Origin: Prolixibacteraceae bacterium
GTDB lineage: Bacteria; Bacteroidota; Bacteroidia; Bacteroidales; Prolixibacteraceae
Direction: 5' to 3'
Assembly (NCBI GenBank): GCA_028683385.1
Contig: JAQUIJ010000005.1
Location: 186,001 to 250,000 of the forward strand
Length of the DNA stretch: 64,000 nt
Under the pieces are notes generated by a model that had not been told where the DNA came from, made no database searches, and saw nothing but the letters and a program-made list of their open reading frames with translations. Made by a program: the position numbers and the translations under genes. This document shows positions 50,330 to 59,900 of this stretch, in pieces. Numbering within the stretch: the first letter of the stretch is position 1; each line of letters opens with the position of its first letter.

Positions 50330-51802
50330 ATGAGCACGACAAAAAATTATCCATTGTCACGTCGTAGTTTTATTAAAGTGTCGGCTGTCACAACCGCAGG
50401 AGTTTCCATGTTGTCGTTTAATAGTATTCCTGAAAAAATGCCAGCACCCATGAAACGCAAATTTGGGAACTTCGATTTCGAGGTCACTACGCTGGGTTTG
50501 GGTGGGCAGGCATCCCTGCAATGGACACCTGCTGATGTTGACCCGGTTCCAATTATCCTGAAGGCTTTTAAATTGGGTGTGAATTATTTCGATACGTCGA
50601 ATCTTTATGCCGGAAGCCAGCTGAACTACAATAAAGCGTTCAAAATGCTGAACCTTATTCCGGGAGAATCGAATTACGACGAGAAACTTCGTAAATCGAT
50701 CTGGCTGACCAGCAAAACCTGCATGCGGTGGGGTAAACCCGGATGGCCTGAACGAAAGAATGTGAATAACTGGTCGAACGGAATGCCGGACGTTAAATGT
50801 GCGGTTGACGACCTGAAACGTTCGCTCTCTCAGGTTTTTGGCGACAACAAAGGTGGTTATCCTGAAGGCGCTTACCTCGATATGATTCTGATTCATACTT
50901 TAAATACTACCGATGAGGTGAATGTCCTTTACGAAGGATTGGAAACCCCGCTCGATCCGAATGGAAATTTTGGCGCACTGGTTGCGTTACGCGATTTTCG
51001 CGATGGAACCAATCTGACAGGGATGAATCCGAAAAATGAAAAGTTAGTCAGGCACATCGGATTTTCAGGCCATAACAATCCGCCTGCTATGGTCGATATG
51101 ATTCAGCGCGACGAATATGGTATTCTGGAAGGAATGCTAATTGCCATCAATGCCAACGACAAAACCAAATACAACATGCAGCACAATGTAATTCCGGTGG
51201 CAGCGGCAAAAGGAATGGGTATTATTGGCATGAAAGTATTTGCTGATGCCGCCATGTATCACAAAGAACCACGCTGGTCGCGCGATCCGAACGATGTGTT
51301 CCGTAAAATTGGGACGCCAGAATTGCCAAGCCGACCACTGATTGAATATTCACTTTCCACACCGGGAATTCACACCTTAATTATCGGAATTGGCCAGATT
51401 GACGACGATCCAATGAAATGCCAGTTGATACAGAACTTTTATTCTGCGCAAATCAAACCCAATGGAATGCCTGAAAATGAACGGAAACGAATTGAAGACC
51501 AGGCAACTCTGATAAAACCAAAATCCAATTATTTCCAGATGGAAAAAGTTGGATTAACCGCTCCAGGAAACCTCCGGAAAGACGGAAATAAAATTGTTTG
51601 GGACACCGCTTTAGCTGGCGATGCCGCTGTGGTAACGTATGAGGTTTTGGTTAACGGCATAAAAGCTGGTGAAGTAAAACATCAGCCACAAACGCTAAAA
51701 AGCCAACCATTTATTTTTGAAACTTCATTTAAAACCGGCGATAAAGTTGAGGTTGTTGCTGTTGATCAAAGTGGGGGCAGGGCTGCTGTACAATTGGCTT
51801 AG
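50330..51802 (+). CDS. Tat-exported aldo/keto reductase-like oxidoreductase
   Basis: 490 residues. The twin-arginine signal SRRSFIK (R11, R12) is followed by a weakly hydrophobic stretch, so export via Tat in folded form, perhaps with bound cofactor, is likely. The AKR barrel follows: FGNFDFEVTTLGLGGQ, then catalytic-type residues Asp and Tyr in NYFDTSNLYAGS, Lys in IWLTSKTC and His in MILIHTLNT. A C-terminal 85-residue extension (from about 405: VGLTAPGNLRKDGNKIVWDTALAGDAAVVTYEVLVNG) looks like a fibronectin-type beta-sandwich. Bacteroidota have several such exported AKRs near glycan genes; the substrate is unknown. No partner gene is adjacent. Confidence 0.85.
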   Translation: MSTTKNYPLSRRSFIKVSAVTTAGVSMLSFNSIPEKMPAPMKRKFGNFDFEVTTLGLGGQASLQWTPADVDPVPIILKAFKLGVNYFDTSNLYAGSQLNYNKAFKMLNLIPGESNYDEKLRKSIWLTSKTCMRWGKPGWPERKNVNNWSNGMPDVKCAVDDLKRSLSQVFGDNKGGYPEGAYLDMILIHTLNTTDEVNVLYEGLETPLDPNGNFGALVALRDFRDGTNLTGMNPKNEKLVRHIGFSGHNNPPAMVDMIQRDEYGILEGMLIAINANDKTKYNMQHNVIPVAAAKGMGIIGMKVFADAAMYHKEPRWSRDPNDVFRKIGTPELPSRPLIEYSLSTPGIHTLIIGIGQIDDDPMKCQLIQNFYSAQIKPNGMPENERKRIEDQATLIKPKSNYFQMEKVGLTAPGNLRKDGNKIVWDTALAGDAAVVTYEVLVNGIKAGEVKHQPQTLKSQPFIFETSFKTGDKVEVVAVDQSGGRAAVQLA

Positions 51803-52017
51803 CCATGTGTTTTATCATTCAGAAATTAGGTTTGAATTCTATAATTCATTTAGTTTTCTTATAAAAATTTCACTTTTATTAAAGTTAAGGGTCTTTAATT
51901 TAGCGTATTTTTAGACATGTGATTTGTGGGTATTGGGATAGTCTTTTTTTGCTTTTTGGACAACCGATCAGGTGCATTTTTTTGATAAAAGGTGTTTACT
52001 AAACTAATTATTAAAAG

Positions 52018-52680
52018 ATGAAACAATCAGAAAAAAATTTCCTGAACATGGTTCACTCTGTTTTGGATACCTTGAATAAAAACCAGTCGATATGGATTTC
52101 GGAATCGGCGATAGTAAGGGAAGTTCATTCAATTGAACACGATTACGATGAGACTATTGGGAGACTTAACCGCAAATCACGTATTCGTTACACCACTCTA
52201 AATGATGACCTAAAATCGATCATTCGAGCTACAATTAAGCTTTGCCGAAGAATGTATTTGTATGCACGTCGCCATAATGATGAAATTATGATGAAGCTTG
52301 TGGATCATTCTGAAAGTACGCTGGCCAATGGAAGTGATAGAACCGTGATTCAACGATGTAATACCATTGTGTGCAGGGCCGAATGGATGCTTTATTACTT
52401 AGAACCATACCACATTAGTGCAAGTCAATTAACCAGATTGCATAACCAGATCGATGAATATGAAAAGTCTATCGGAGACCGATCAAAGTTCAGTAATGTG
52501 TCACATAAACCAACAGTTTCACATCACATAGCTCAATTGAAAGAAAGGTTAAGTCTACTCGACGAATTAATTAACGGATTAATTACAAACAGTAAATTAA
52601 TTTCAGAGTACGAGAATTCGAGAATTATTATTGATCACAGTAAAGCTCTAAAAACAGTAACCGAACCGGTATTCAGATAA
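52018..52680 (+). CDS. Conserved-looking helical protein, unknown function
   Basis: 220 residues, no leader, mostly alpha-helical by pattern. Notable features are a run of basic and aromatic residues (LCRRMYLYARRHNDEIMMKLVDHSESTL), ERLSLLDELINGLI, and a heptad-like spacing of Ile/Leu in the middle. I do not recognise the family. The fold could be a four-helix bundle acting as a regulator or adapter. It stands alone between the aldo/keto reductase gene and the S9 peptidase gene. A strong shared terminator lies directly after its stop, which supports its being a real, expressed gene. Confidence 0.65.
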   Translation: MKQSEKNFLNMVHSVLDTLNKNQSIWISESAIVREVHSIEHDYDETIGRLNRKSRIRYTTLNDDLKSIIRATIKLCRRMYLYARRHNDEIMMKLVDHSESTLANGSDRTVIQRCNTIVCRAEWMLYYLEPYHISASQLTRLHNQIDEYEKSIGDRSKFSNVSHKPTVSHHIAQLKERLSLLDELINGLITNSKLISEYENSRIIIDHSKALKTVTEPVFR

Positions 52681-52722
52681 GCAATGTTGGTTGAAAATGC
52701 ATGTTTCTTTTTTAATTACATA

Positions 52723-52760
52723 AAAAGAACCGTTCCTTATTTTCGAAGAACGGTTCTTTT
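52723..52760. terminator. Bidirectional terminator between the helical-protein and S9 peptidase genes
   Basis: A perfect 13-bp stem (AAAAGAACCGTTC / GAACGGTTCTTTT) with a 12-base loop. T-rich sequence follows on both strands. It sits between the stop at 52680 (plus) and the stop at 52771 (minus), so it serves both. Confidence 0.88.
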
Positions 52761-52770
52761 CTTTTGTGTT

Positions 52771-54996
52771 TTAGCGTCCTCCGGGAGGACAATGCATTTT
52801 TAAATAGCTGGTATATAAAGTCGATAAATGTTTGGATGTACCTTCACCTTCCGAGATGCTGTGCGTGCGATTGGGATAAGGCATAAACTGAAATAGCTTG
52901 TTATACTTGATCAGTTCGTTTACCAACATTTCAGCGTTTTGGTAATGTACGTTGTCGTCGCCTGTGCCATGAATGTACAGTAAGTTTCCTTTTAGGTTAT
53001 TAGCATATGTGATGGGCGAGCCTTTTACAAAATCTTCCTTGTTTTCCTGTGGCAGTCCCATATAGCGTTCCTGATATACATTGTCATACGTGAGCTGATT
53101 GCCTACTGCAGCAATTGCGATACCGGTTTTGTAAATTTCGGGATGTTGAAACATCAGGTTTAAAGTAGCTGAGCCACCGCCGCTCCAGCCCCAAACTGCC
53201 ACTCTCGATGAATCCACAAAGTCCCATTTTAGTATTTCAGCCGCCGCATTGGCCTGGTCGCTAATGTTTATCTGACCAACCTTCCGGTAAATCGATTTCC
53301 GCCACTCACGTCCTTTGGGCGCTGGTGTGCCACGATTGTCAATCGACATGTAAATGTAGCCATCTTCAGCCATGTCGCCGGCATAAAGGCCATTTCGGCT
53401 AACTCCGTAAGCGTCAGAAACGGTCGCCCCGGCAGGTTCGGTATATACCATAAATACTACCGGATATTTCTTCGTCGGGTCGAAGTTTTTTGGTTTGACC
53501 ATCCAGCCATCCATTTCAACATGGTCTTTAGTTTTAATCCTGAAGAATTCGGTGGTAGATTTTACCTGAAGAGAATCGAGCCGGTAAGCAATGCTTTCCT
53601 TTTCATTAATTGGTTTTTGGTTGGCTACGGTAATAAACTCATTGGCGCGTTTGGTAAAATGGTTCGAGAAGGTATGAGATGCATATTTCCCGGTGGCCGA
53701 AAATGAGTAATTGTGATTTCCTTTTAACGATGAGGGACTGAGTAATTCGGGATTACTGCTACCGTCAAGTTTGGTACGGTAAAGGTATTTTTGGGTAGCA
53801 TTCTCGGGTGAAGCAGTAAAATACACATAACCTGCTTTGTGATCGGTATATTCCAGATCTATCAAGTCGTAATCGCCTTTTGTAACAAGCTTTTCCGGTT
53901 TTCCTTCCAGCGAAACCTGATAAAGATGTCTCCATCCGTCTTTTTCCGAAGCCCAAAGAATACTCTTGTTTTCATTTATCCACGTGAAGTCGTTTGTAAA
54001 GTCAATCGTATAGGCATTCCCGGATTGGAAAATGTCGATCCATGCTTCATCAGTTTCTTCCTGAATGACTTTCGAATGGCCTGTTGCAATTTCAGAAATA
54101 AAAAGTTTGCTGTCGTTCTGTTTCCGATTCAATTGCTGAATCAATAAGTTGTTTGAATGAGGAATGTATTCCATCCGCACAATATAGTGCTGTGCCGGAT
54201 CGCCGGGAATATTCATCCAGGTGGTTTTTGCGTCGGCAACAGTTACAACGCCCACTTTGACCGCAGATGGCGTTTCTCCCACTTTCGGATATTCGATAGG
54301 TATCAACTGGGAGTATATTGAATCTGTATTGTTGATCATGTAAAATTTCTTGATTTTGCTGGCGTCAACCTGCCAGTAAGCAATCGATTTGCTGTCGGGA
54401 CTCCAGCGAAAGCCATCGCGGCACGAAAATTCTTCTTCGTAAACCCAATCGAAAGTACCATTAATCAAAGTAACAGAGCCATCGGTGGTTAACGTTTTGA
54501 TTTGTGATGAGGCCAAATCTTCAGCATAAATATTATTGCCACTTACATAGGCAACCGACTTGCCATCAGGCGAAAACTTGGCAAACATTAATGACGATGA
54601 GGGCATTGACTTGCCCAATTGATGGAGAGATCCGTTTTTCAGATCTAAAACCCAGTAATCGCCCTTTGTATTTAATCGCCAAACTTTGGTTGTGTTTGTA
54701 AACAGCAAGGCTTTTTGCTTATCGGCCGAAAATGTATAAAAACTGATTTTTAGCGGAGTCGTACTTCCTTGTGGAGTCAGTTGCTGTTTCGAAACAATAA
54801 CTTTGGGTTTGTTGTCAGGCAACGAAAATTGAACAATCTCATCGTTTTCAATTCTGAAATAAGAATTATCATCAGCCGACCACTTGATGGGTCCACCTTG
54901 AGAGTGAACCTGAGATGAAAAGATTAATAACAATAAAATGAAGCCCCAGAATTTTAATCCTGAATTTTTAACAAATTGATTTTTGCTAGTGCGCAT
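52771..54996 (-). CDS. Dipeptidyl peptidase IV-like S9 peptidase
   Basis: 741 residues. An N-terminal hydrophobic leader (FWGFILLLLIFSSQVHS) directs export. A DPP-IV-type beta-propeller (about 35-480) contains SWAYEEE-like DWVYEEEFSCRDGFRWSPDSKSIAYW, the Glu pair that anchors the substrate N-terminus. The hydrolase domain has nucleophile S605 in GWSGGG, Asp at 680/681 (HGTGDDNVH) and H712 (NRTHSI). Residue 606 is Gly where human DPP-IV has Tyr (GWSYGG). It removes X-Pro or X-Ala dipeptides from exported peptides. The C-terminus ends LKMHCPPGGR. It shares its terminator with the gene facing it. It complements the other envelope peptidases here (M1, M64 and the S9 gene at the left edge). Confidence 0.93.
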   Translation of the reverse strand: MRTSKNQFVKNSGLKFWGFILLLLIFSSQVHSQGGPIKWSADDNSYFRIENDEIVQFSLPDNKPKVIVSKQQLTPQGSTTPLKISFYTFSADKQKALLFTNTTKVWRLNTKGDYWVLDLKNGSLHQLGKSMPSSSLMFAKFSPDGKSVAYVSGNNIYAEDLASSQIKTLTTDGSVTLINGTFDWVYEEEFSCRDGFRWSPDSKSIAYWQVDASKIKKFYMINNTDSIYSQLIPIEYPKVGETPSAVKVGVVTVADAKTTWMNIPGDPAQHYIVRMEYIPHSNNLLIQQLNRKQNDSKLFISEIATGHSKVIQEETDEAWIDIFQSGNAYTIDFTNDFTWINENKSILWASEKDGWRHLYQVSLEGKPEKLVTKGDYDLIDLEYTDHKAGYVYFTASPENATQKYLYRTKLDGSSNPELLSPSSLKGNHNYSFSATGKYASHTFSNHFTKRANEFITVANQKPINEKESIAYRLDSLQVKSTTEFFRIKTKDHVEMDGWMVKPKNFDPTKKYPVVFMVYTEPAGATVSDAYGVSRNGLYAGDMAEDGYIYMSIDNRGTPAPKGREWRKSIYRKVGQINISDQANAAAEILKWDFVDSSRVAVWGWSGGGSATLNLMFQHPEIYKTGIAIAAVGNQLTYDNVYQERYMGLPQENKEDFVKGSPITYANNLKGNLLYIHGTGDDNVHYQNAEMLVNELIKYNKLFQFMPYPNRTHSISEGEGTSKHLSTLYTSYLKMHCPPGGR

Positions 54997-55220
54997 ATTT
55001 GAAAATTAATTGGTTATGCTGTTTGAGTAATCACATTTGTATGTGATACATGGAAACACTTGCAGAGACTGCACGTAAATAGGGGAACTCAAACATATAG
55101 AATTTAGATTTATATAAAACTGACTTTTCTCCATTTATTTCTTAATATCGGATCTACATTAAAAAATAGGAACGTTTTGAATAAATATTCATCAATAATG
55201 TATATTTATTTATTTTGATT

Positions 55221-55228
55221 TATCTTTG
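55221..55228 (+). promoter_or_regulatory. Bacteroidota -7 element for argH
   Basis: TATCTTTG matches TAnnTTTG, 22 bases before the argH ATG. The -33 position is AT-rich without a clear TTTG. Confidence 0.5.
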
Positions 55229-55250
55229 ATGCACAAAATATACGTAAGAT

Positions 55251-56582
55251 ATGAAACTTTGGGATAAGGGAACGTCGGTTAATTCGTTGATTGAAAATTT
55301 TACGGTTGGAAAAGACCGCGAAATGGATTTGTATTTGTCTAAATTCGACGTTTTAGGCTCGATTGCTCATGCTAAAATGCTGCAATCCATAAATTTGCTT
55401 ACAAAAGATGAGCTTGCCGAACTTCAGGCAGGACTTGTTCAAATCTATCAGGTTATCGAAAAAGGTGATTTCAGTATTGAGGATGGAGTGGAAGATGTCC
55501 ACTCTCAGGTGGAATTGATGTTAACCAGAAAACTGGGCGATACCGGAAAGAAAATACATAGCGGACGTTCTCGAAATGATCAGGTTTTGCTTGATTTAAA
55601 GCTTTTTACACGTTCCGAAATTCAGAATCTGGTGATGTCGGTTTGCGAATTGTTTGATAAGTTACTAACCAAAGCGATTACTAACCGCGAGTACCTGATG
55701 CCCGGCTACACGCATTTGCAGGTGGCCATGCCATCTTCATTTGGATTGTGGTTTGGCGCTTATGCCGAAAGCTTGGTCGATGATCTTGTCCTTTTGAAAG
55801 CAGCCTACCAGATTACCAATCAAAATCCGCTGGGTTCGGCAGCCGGTTATGGTTCGTCGTTTCCGCTCGACAGGCAGATGACTACCGATTTGCTGGGTTT
55901 CGATTCGATGAATTATAACGTGATTTATGCACAAATGGGGCGCGGAAAAATGGAGAAAACCGTCGCTTTTGCCCTTTCTTCGATTGCTGCGACGATCTCG
56001 AAATTTGCATTCGACGTGTGCTTGTTCATGAGCCAGAATTTTGGTTTTGTTTCGCTTCCCGACGAATTGACAACCGGTTCGAGCATTATGCCGCACAAAA
56101 AGAATCCGGATGTATTTGAGCTGGTTCGTTCGCATTGCAATAAAATACAAGCCATTCCATATCAGATTAGCTTAATGACGAATAACCTGCCAAGTGGTTA
56201 TTTCCGCGATTTGCAGATTTTGAAAGAAGTTTTTCTGCCCGCATTCCAGGAATTGCATGATTGCATCAGTATTGCCGGTTTCGCCATCGACAATATGACC
56301 GTGAATACCAATGTTATGGCCGACGAGCGGTATAAATATGCATACAGCGTTGAGGATGTAAATAAGCTGGTGATGCTTGGTGTTCCTTTCCGTGATGCGT
56401 ATAAGCAGGTTGGATCTGAGATTAATTCAGGAACATATGAACCTTCGCGTGAAGTAAATCATACTCATGCCGGTAGTATTGGTAATTTATGCCTGGATGA
56501 AATTGCCGAAAAAATGGTCGTAGTCGTTGAAGGATATGACTTTGAGCGAATAGAAAAAGCTTATTCGGAACTACTTGGTTGA
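55251..56582 (+). CDS. argH: Argininosuccinate lyase
   Basis: 443 residues. It splits argininosuccinate into arginine and fumarate, the last step of arginine synthesis. Signature residues: the N-terminal MKLWDKG and FTVGKDREMDLYLSKFDVLGSIAHAKML, EDGVEDVHSQVE, HSGRSRNDQVLLDLKL, PGYTHLQVAMPSSFGLW and the fumarase/lyase motif GSSIMPHKKNPDVFE with the catalytic Ser loop. Usual length, complete, no leader. No other arg gene is present; it sits alone upstream of gltB, both in nitrogen metabolism. A TATCTTTG element lies just upstream. Confidence 0.96.
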   Translation: MKLWDKGTSVNSLIENFTVGKDREMDLYLSKFDVLGSIAHAKMLQSINLLTKDELAELQAGLVQIYQVIEKGDFSIEDGVEDVHSQVELMLTRKLGDTGKKIHSGRSRNDQVLLDLKLFTRSEIQNLVMSVCELFDKLLTKAITNREYLMPGYTHLQVAMPSSFGLWFGAYAESLVDDLVLLKAAYQITNQNPLGSAAGYGSSFPLDRQMTTDLLGFDSMNYNVIYAQMGRGKMEKTVAFALSSIAATISKFAFDVCLFMSQNFGFVSLPDELTTGSSIMPHKKNPDVFELVRSHCNKIQAIPYQISLMTNNLPSGYFRDLQILKEVFLPAFQELHDCISIAGFAIDNMTVNTNVMADERYKYAYSVEDVNKLVMLGVPFRDAYKQVGSEINSGTYEPSREVNHTHAGSIGNLCLDEIAEKMVVVVEGYDFERIEKAYSELLG

Positions 56583-56907
56583 TTTTCTGTTCTGTTAATT
56601 AATCGTTATTTTTTGAACTTTACAAATAATTGGCGAAATTGCTGATGTATATTGTAATTTGTTGAATAATTGAGGATTGAATGAGACTATTGGTATGTTT
56701 TCAGAAGCAATGATGTCGTTTCGATATTTTTGTACTTTTCTGAAAAATTGAATTTTCTATAAAAATCACTATTTTCGCTTTCAGTTTGTAAGAAAAATGA
56801 TGAATTTGCTTATAATTTTTAGATTTTAGTGGATTGATTTGTTCAGAATGATTAATAATCTGAAGAACTGACCCCCATTCACGAAATCAAAACAACAAAA
56901 AATAAAG
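56583..56907. other. 325-bp gap upstream of gltB
   Basis: AT-rich, with no gene, no strong hairpin and no recognisable riboswitch. A -7-like TATTTTTG occurs at 56725-56732, about 175 bases before the gltB start, without a clear -33 TTTG. Confidence 0.55.
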
Positions 56908-59900
56908 ATGATGAACTTAGGATTGCCAAAAGCGCAGGGGTTGTACGATCCAGCCAATGAGCACGATAATTGCGGAATCGGTTTCGTGGCCAACATTAAA
57001 GGTCAGAAAACGCACGACATTATCGAGAGAGGATTAGAAGTACTTGAAAATATGGAACACCGGGGAGCCACCAGCGCCGATAATAAAACTGGTGACGGAG
57101 CAGGTATTTTAATGCAAATACCCGATCAATATATCAAGGAAGTGTTGAAGGTGGATATTCCTGATTCGGGCAAGTTCGGAACGGGCTTGATTTTTTTACC
57201 ACAGGATAAAAAAGAAGCGGCTGCTTGTGAGGATATTCTGACCAAATATATTGTACAGGAAGGTTTGACCTTAATTGAGTATCGCGATGTTGCTGTTGAT
57301 AGTTCAGCTCCGGGAGAGATTGCGAAGTTGACCGAACCTTATATTCGTCAGATTTTTGTGAAAGCTGATTTTGAACAGGATGTTCTGGAGCAGAAATTGT
57401 ATCTGGCACGTAAACAGGCTGAAAAAGAAATCAGGAATTCGGATTTGAAATTCCGTCAGGCTTTTTATGTTCCAAGTTTATCGACTAAGACGATCATTTA
57501 TAAGGGAATGCTTACTTCCGGACAGTTGAGAGAATATTTCAAAGACCTCTCGCATCCGAAATTTACAAGCGCCATTGCTTTGGTACATTCCCGTTTCAGT
57601 ACAAACACTTTCCCGACTTGGGATTTAGCTCAGCCATTCCGCGTAATTGCTCACAACGGTGAAATCAATACCGTGAAAGGTAACCGCATGTGGATGTCGG
57701 CCCGCGAATCGCTTTTGAAATCAGAAATTTTTGGCGAAGATTTGCCGAAACTTTTTCCGGTTATCGAACCCAATAAATCCGATTCAGCTTCATTCGATAA
57801 TACACTTGAATTCCTTCACATGGCCGGACGCTCGGTGCCTCATGTGTTGTGTATGATGATTCCTGAATCTTTCAATTCAAAGAATCCCATTCCCGATAGT
57901 CTGAAATCGTTCTACGAATATCACTCAACCATCATGGAGCCATGGGATGGCCCTGCTTCGATGGTATTCTCCGATGGACGTTACATCGGTGGAACGCTCG
58001 ACCGCAATGGATTGCGTCCTTCAAGGTACATCATCACCAAAAATGATATGATTGTGATGGGTTCTGAAGTTGGTGTTCAAATTTTTCCTGCTGAAGATAT
58101 TAAAGAAAAAGGCCGTTTACGCCCTGGGAAAATCCTGTTGGTTGATACCAAACTGGGAATTATTATTCCGGATAAAGAAGTAAAAGCTCAGTTGAGTTCA
58201 CGCAATCCATACGGAAACTGGTTGAAAGAAAACCGTTTGCAGATGGAAGATATTGAGGTTAAACAACGCGTGTCGTCATCCATGGGTGATCAGTTCTCTG
58301 CATTTTCGAAAGTATTTGGCTATTCGAAAGAAGACATGGAAATGATTTTGAAGCCAATGGCTGTGACAGGCGACGAACCAACCAGTTCGATGGGTAACGA
58401 TACTCCACTGGCTTGTTTCTCTGAGCAGCCACAGCGTTTCTTTAGCTATTTCCGTCAGGTTTTTGCGCAGGTAACCAATCCGCCAATCGATTCGATCCGC
58501 GAAGGGCTGGTGATGTCGCTGACCAATTACATCGGTTCATTGCATACCAATATTCTGGACGAATCGCCAGTACATGCCAAACTGATTAAATTCGACGATC
58601 CGATTATAACCAATACCGACCTTGGAAAAATCAAGGACATTAAACACGAGCAATTAACGCATGCCACCATCCCAATGGTGTTCCCAGTAAAAGATGGTGT
58701 TGAAGGATTTAAAAAAGCATTCGACGGATTACTGAAACAGGCAGAACAAGCGGTTGATGACCAAAAGAATTTTATCATTTTATCCGACCGTCAGGTTTCT
58801 GCTGAATTTGCTCCGATTCCATCGTTATTGGCTGTTGCTGCAGTTCACCACCATCTGATTCAAACTCAAAAGAGGATGCAGATCGGTATAATTGTTGAAA
58901 CTGGTGAAGCCCGTGAAATTTCGCATTTCGCCATGTTGTTTGGTTACGGAGCGAGTTCTGTAAACCCATATCTGGCTTTCGCTGCCATCGACGACATGGT
59001 AAGGAGCGGTGAGATTAACATGGATTACGCAAAAGCCCGTTATAACTACATTAAATCAATCAATAAAGGCTTACTGAAAATCCTGTCGAAAATGGGAATT
59101 TCAACGCTTCGCAGTTATCATGGCTGCCAATTGTTCGAATCATTGGGCGTTTCAAATGAAATCATTTCCAAATATTTCACCGGAACTGCTTCAAAATTCA
59201 GCGGAATTGGCCTCGAAGAAATTTGTCATGAATCGTTACTGTTCCACAAGGAAGCTTATGGAAAAAAGAAACATCTGATAAACGACCGGTTTGAAACCAA
59301 AGGCACATACCATTATCGTAAATATGGCGAACATCACGCCTGGAATCCTGAAACAGTTGGTTTGTTGCAATGGGCTACGCGAACCAACGATTACAGCGTA
59401 TTTAAAGAATTTAGCAAAAAGGTAAATTCCGATAATTCTAAACCTACCTTTATTCGTGGTTGCCTGAATTACAAACGCAATCCAATTGATATTTCACTGG
59501 TTGAACCTGTTGAAAGCATCATGAAACGTTTTGTAACCGGAGCCATGTCGTATGGTTCTATTAGCAAAGAAGCTCACGAAGCGCTTGCTATGGCAATGAA
59601 TTCTATTGGCGGACGTAGCAATACCGGCGAAGGTGGTGAAGATGCTGAACGTTTCGGTACCAACAAACGAAGCGCCATTAAGCAGGTTGCATCGGGTCGT
59701 TTCGGGGTAACCAACAATTACCTAATGAATGCCGACGAATTGCAGATTAAAATTGCCCAGGGTGCAAAACCGGGAGAAGGCGGTCAGTTGCCAGGGTTCA
59801 AAATCAATAAGATTATTGCTAAACTGCGTAATTCAACTCCGGGAATTACCTTGATTTCGCCACCGCCTCACCACGATATTTATTCGATTGAGGATTTGGC

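Noticed and set aside
50357-50896. 179-codon minus-strand frame within the aldo/keto reductase gene
   Set aside because: Overlaps the Tat signal and catalytic region of a clear enzyme; no motifs of its own.
55737-56150. 137-codon minus-strand frame in argH
   Set aside because: Antisense to the conserved lyase signature, so a shadow.
56583-56907. Riboswitch or T-box upstream of gltB
   Set aside because: The leader is AT-rich with no strong stem or recognised core.
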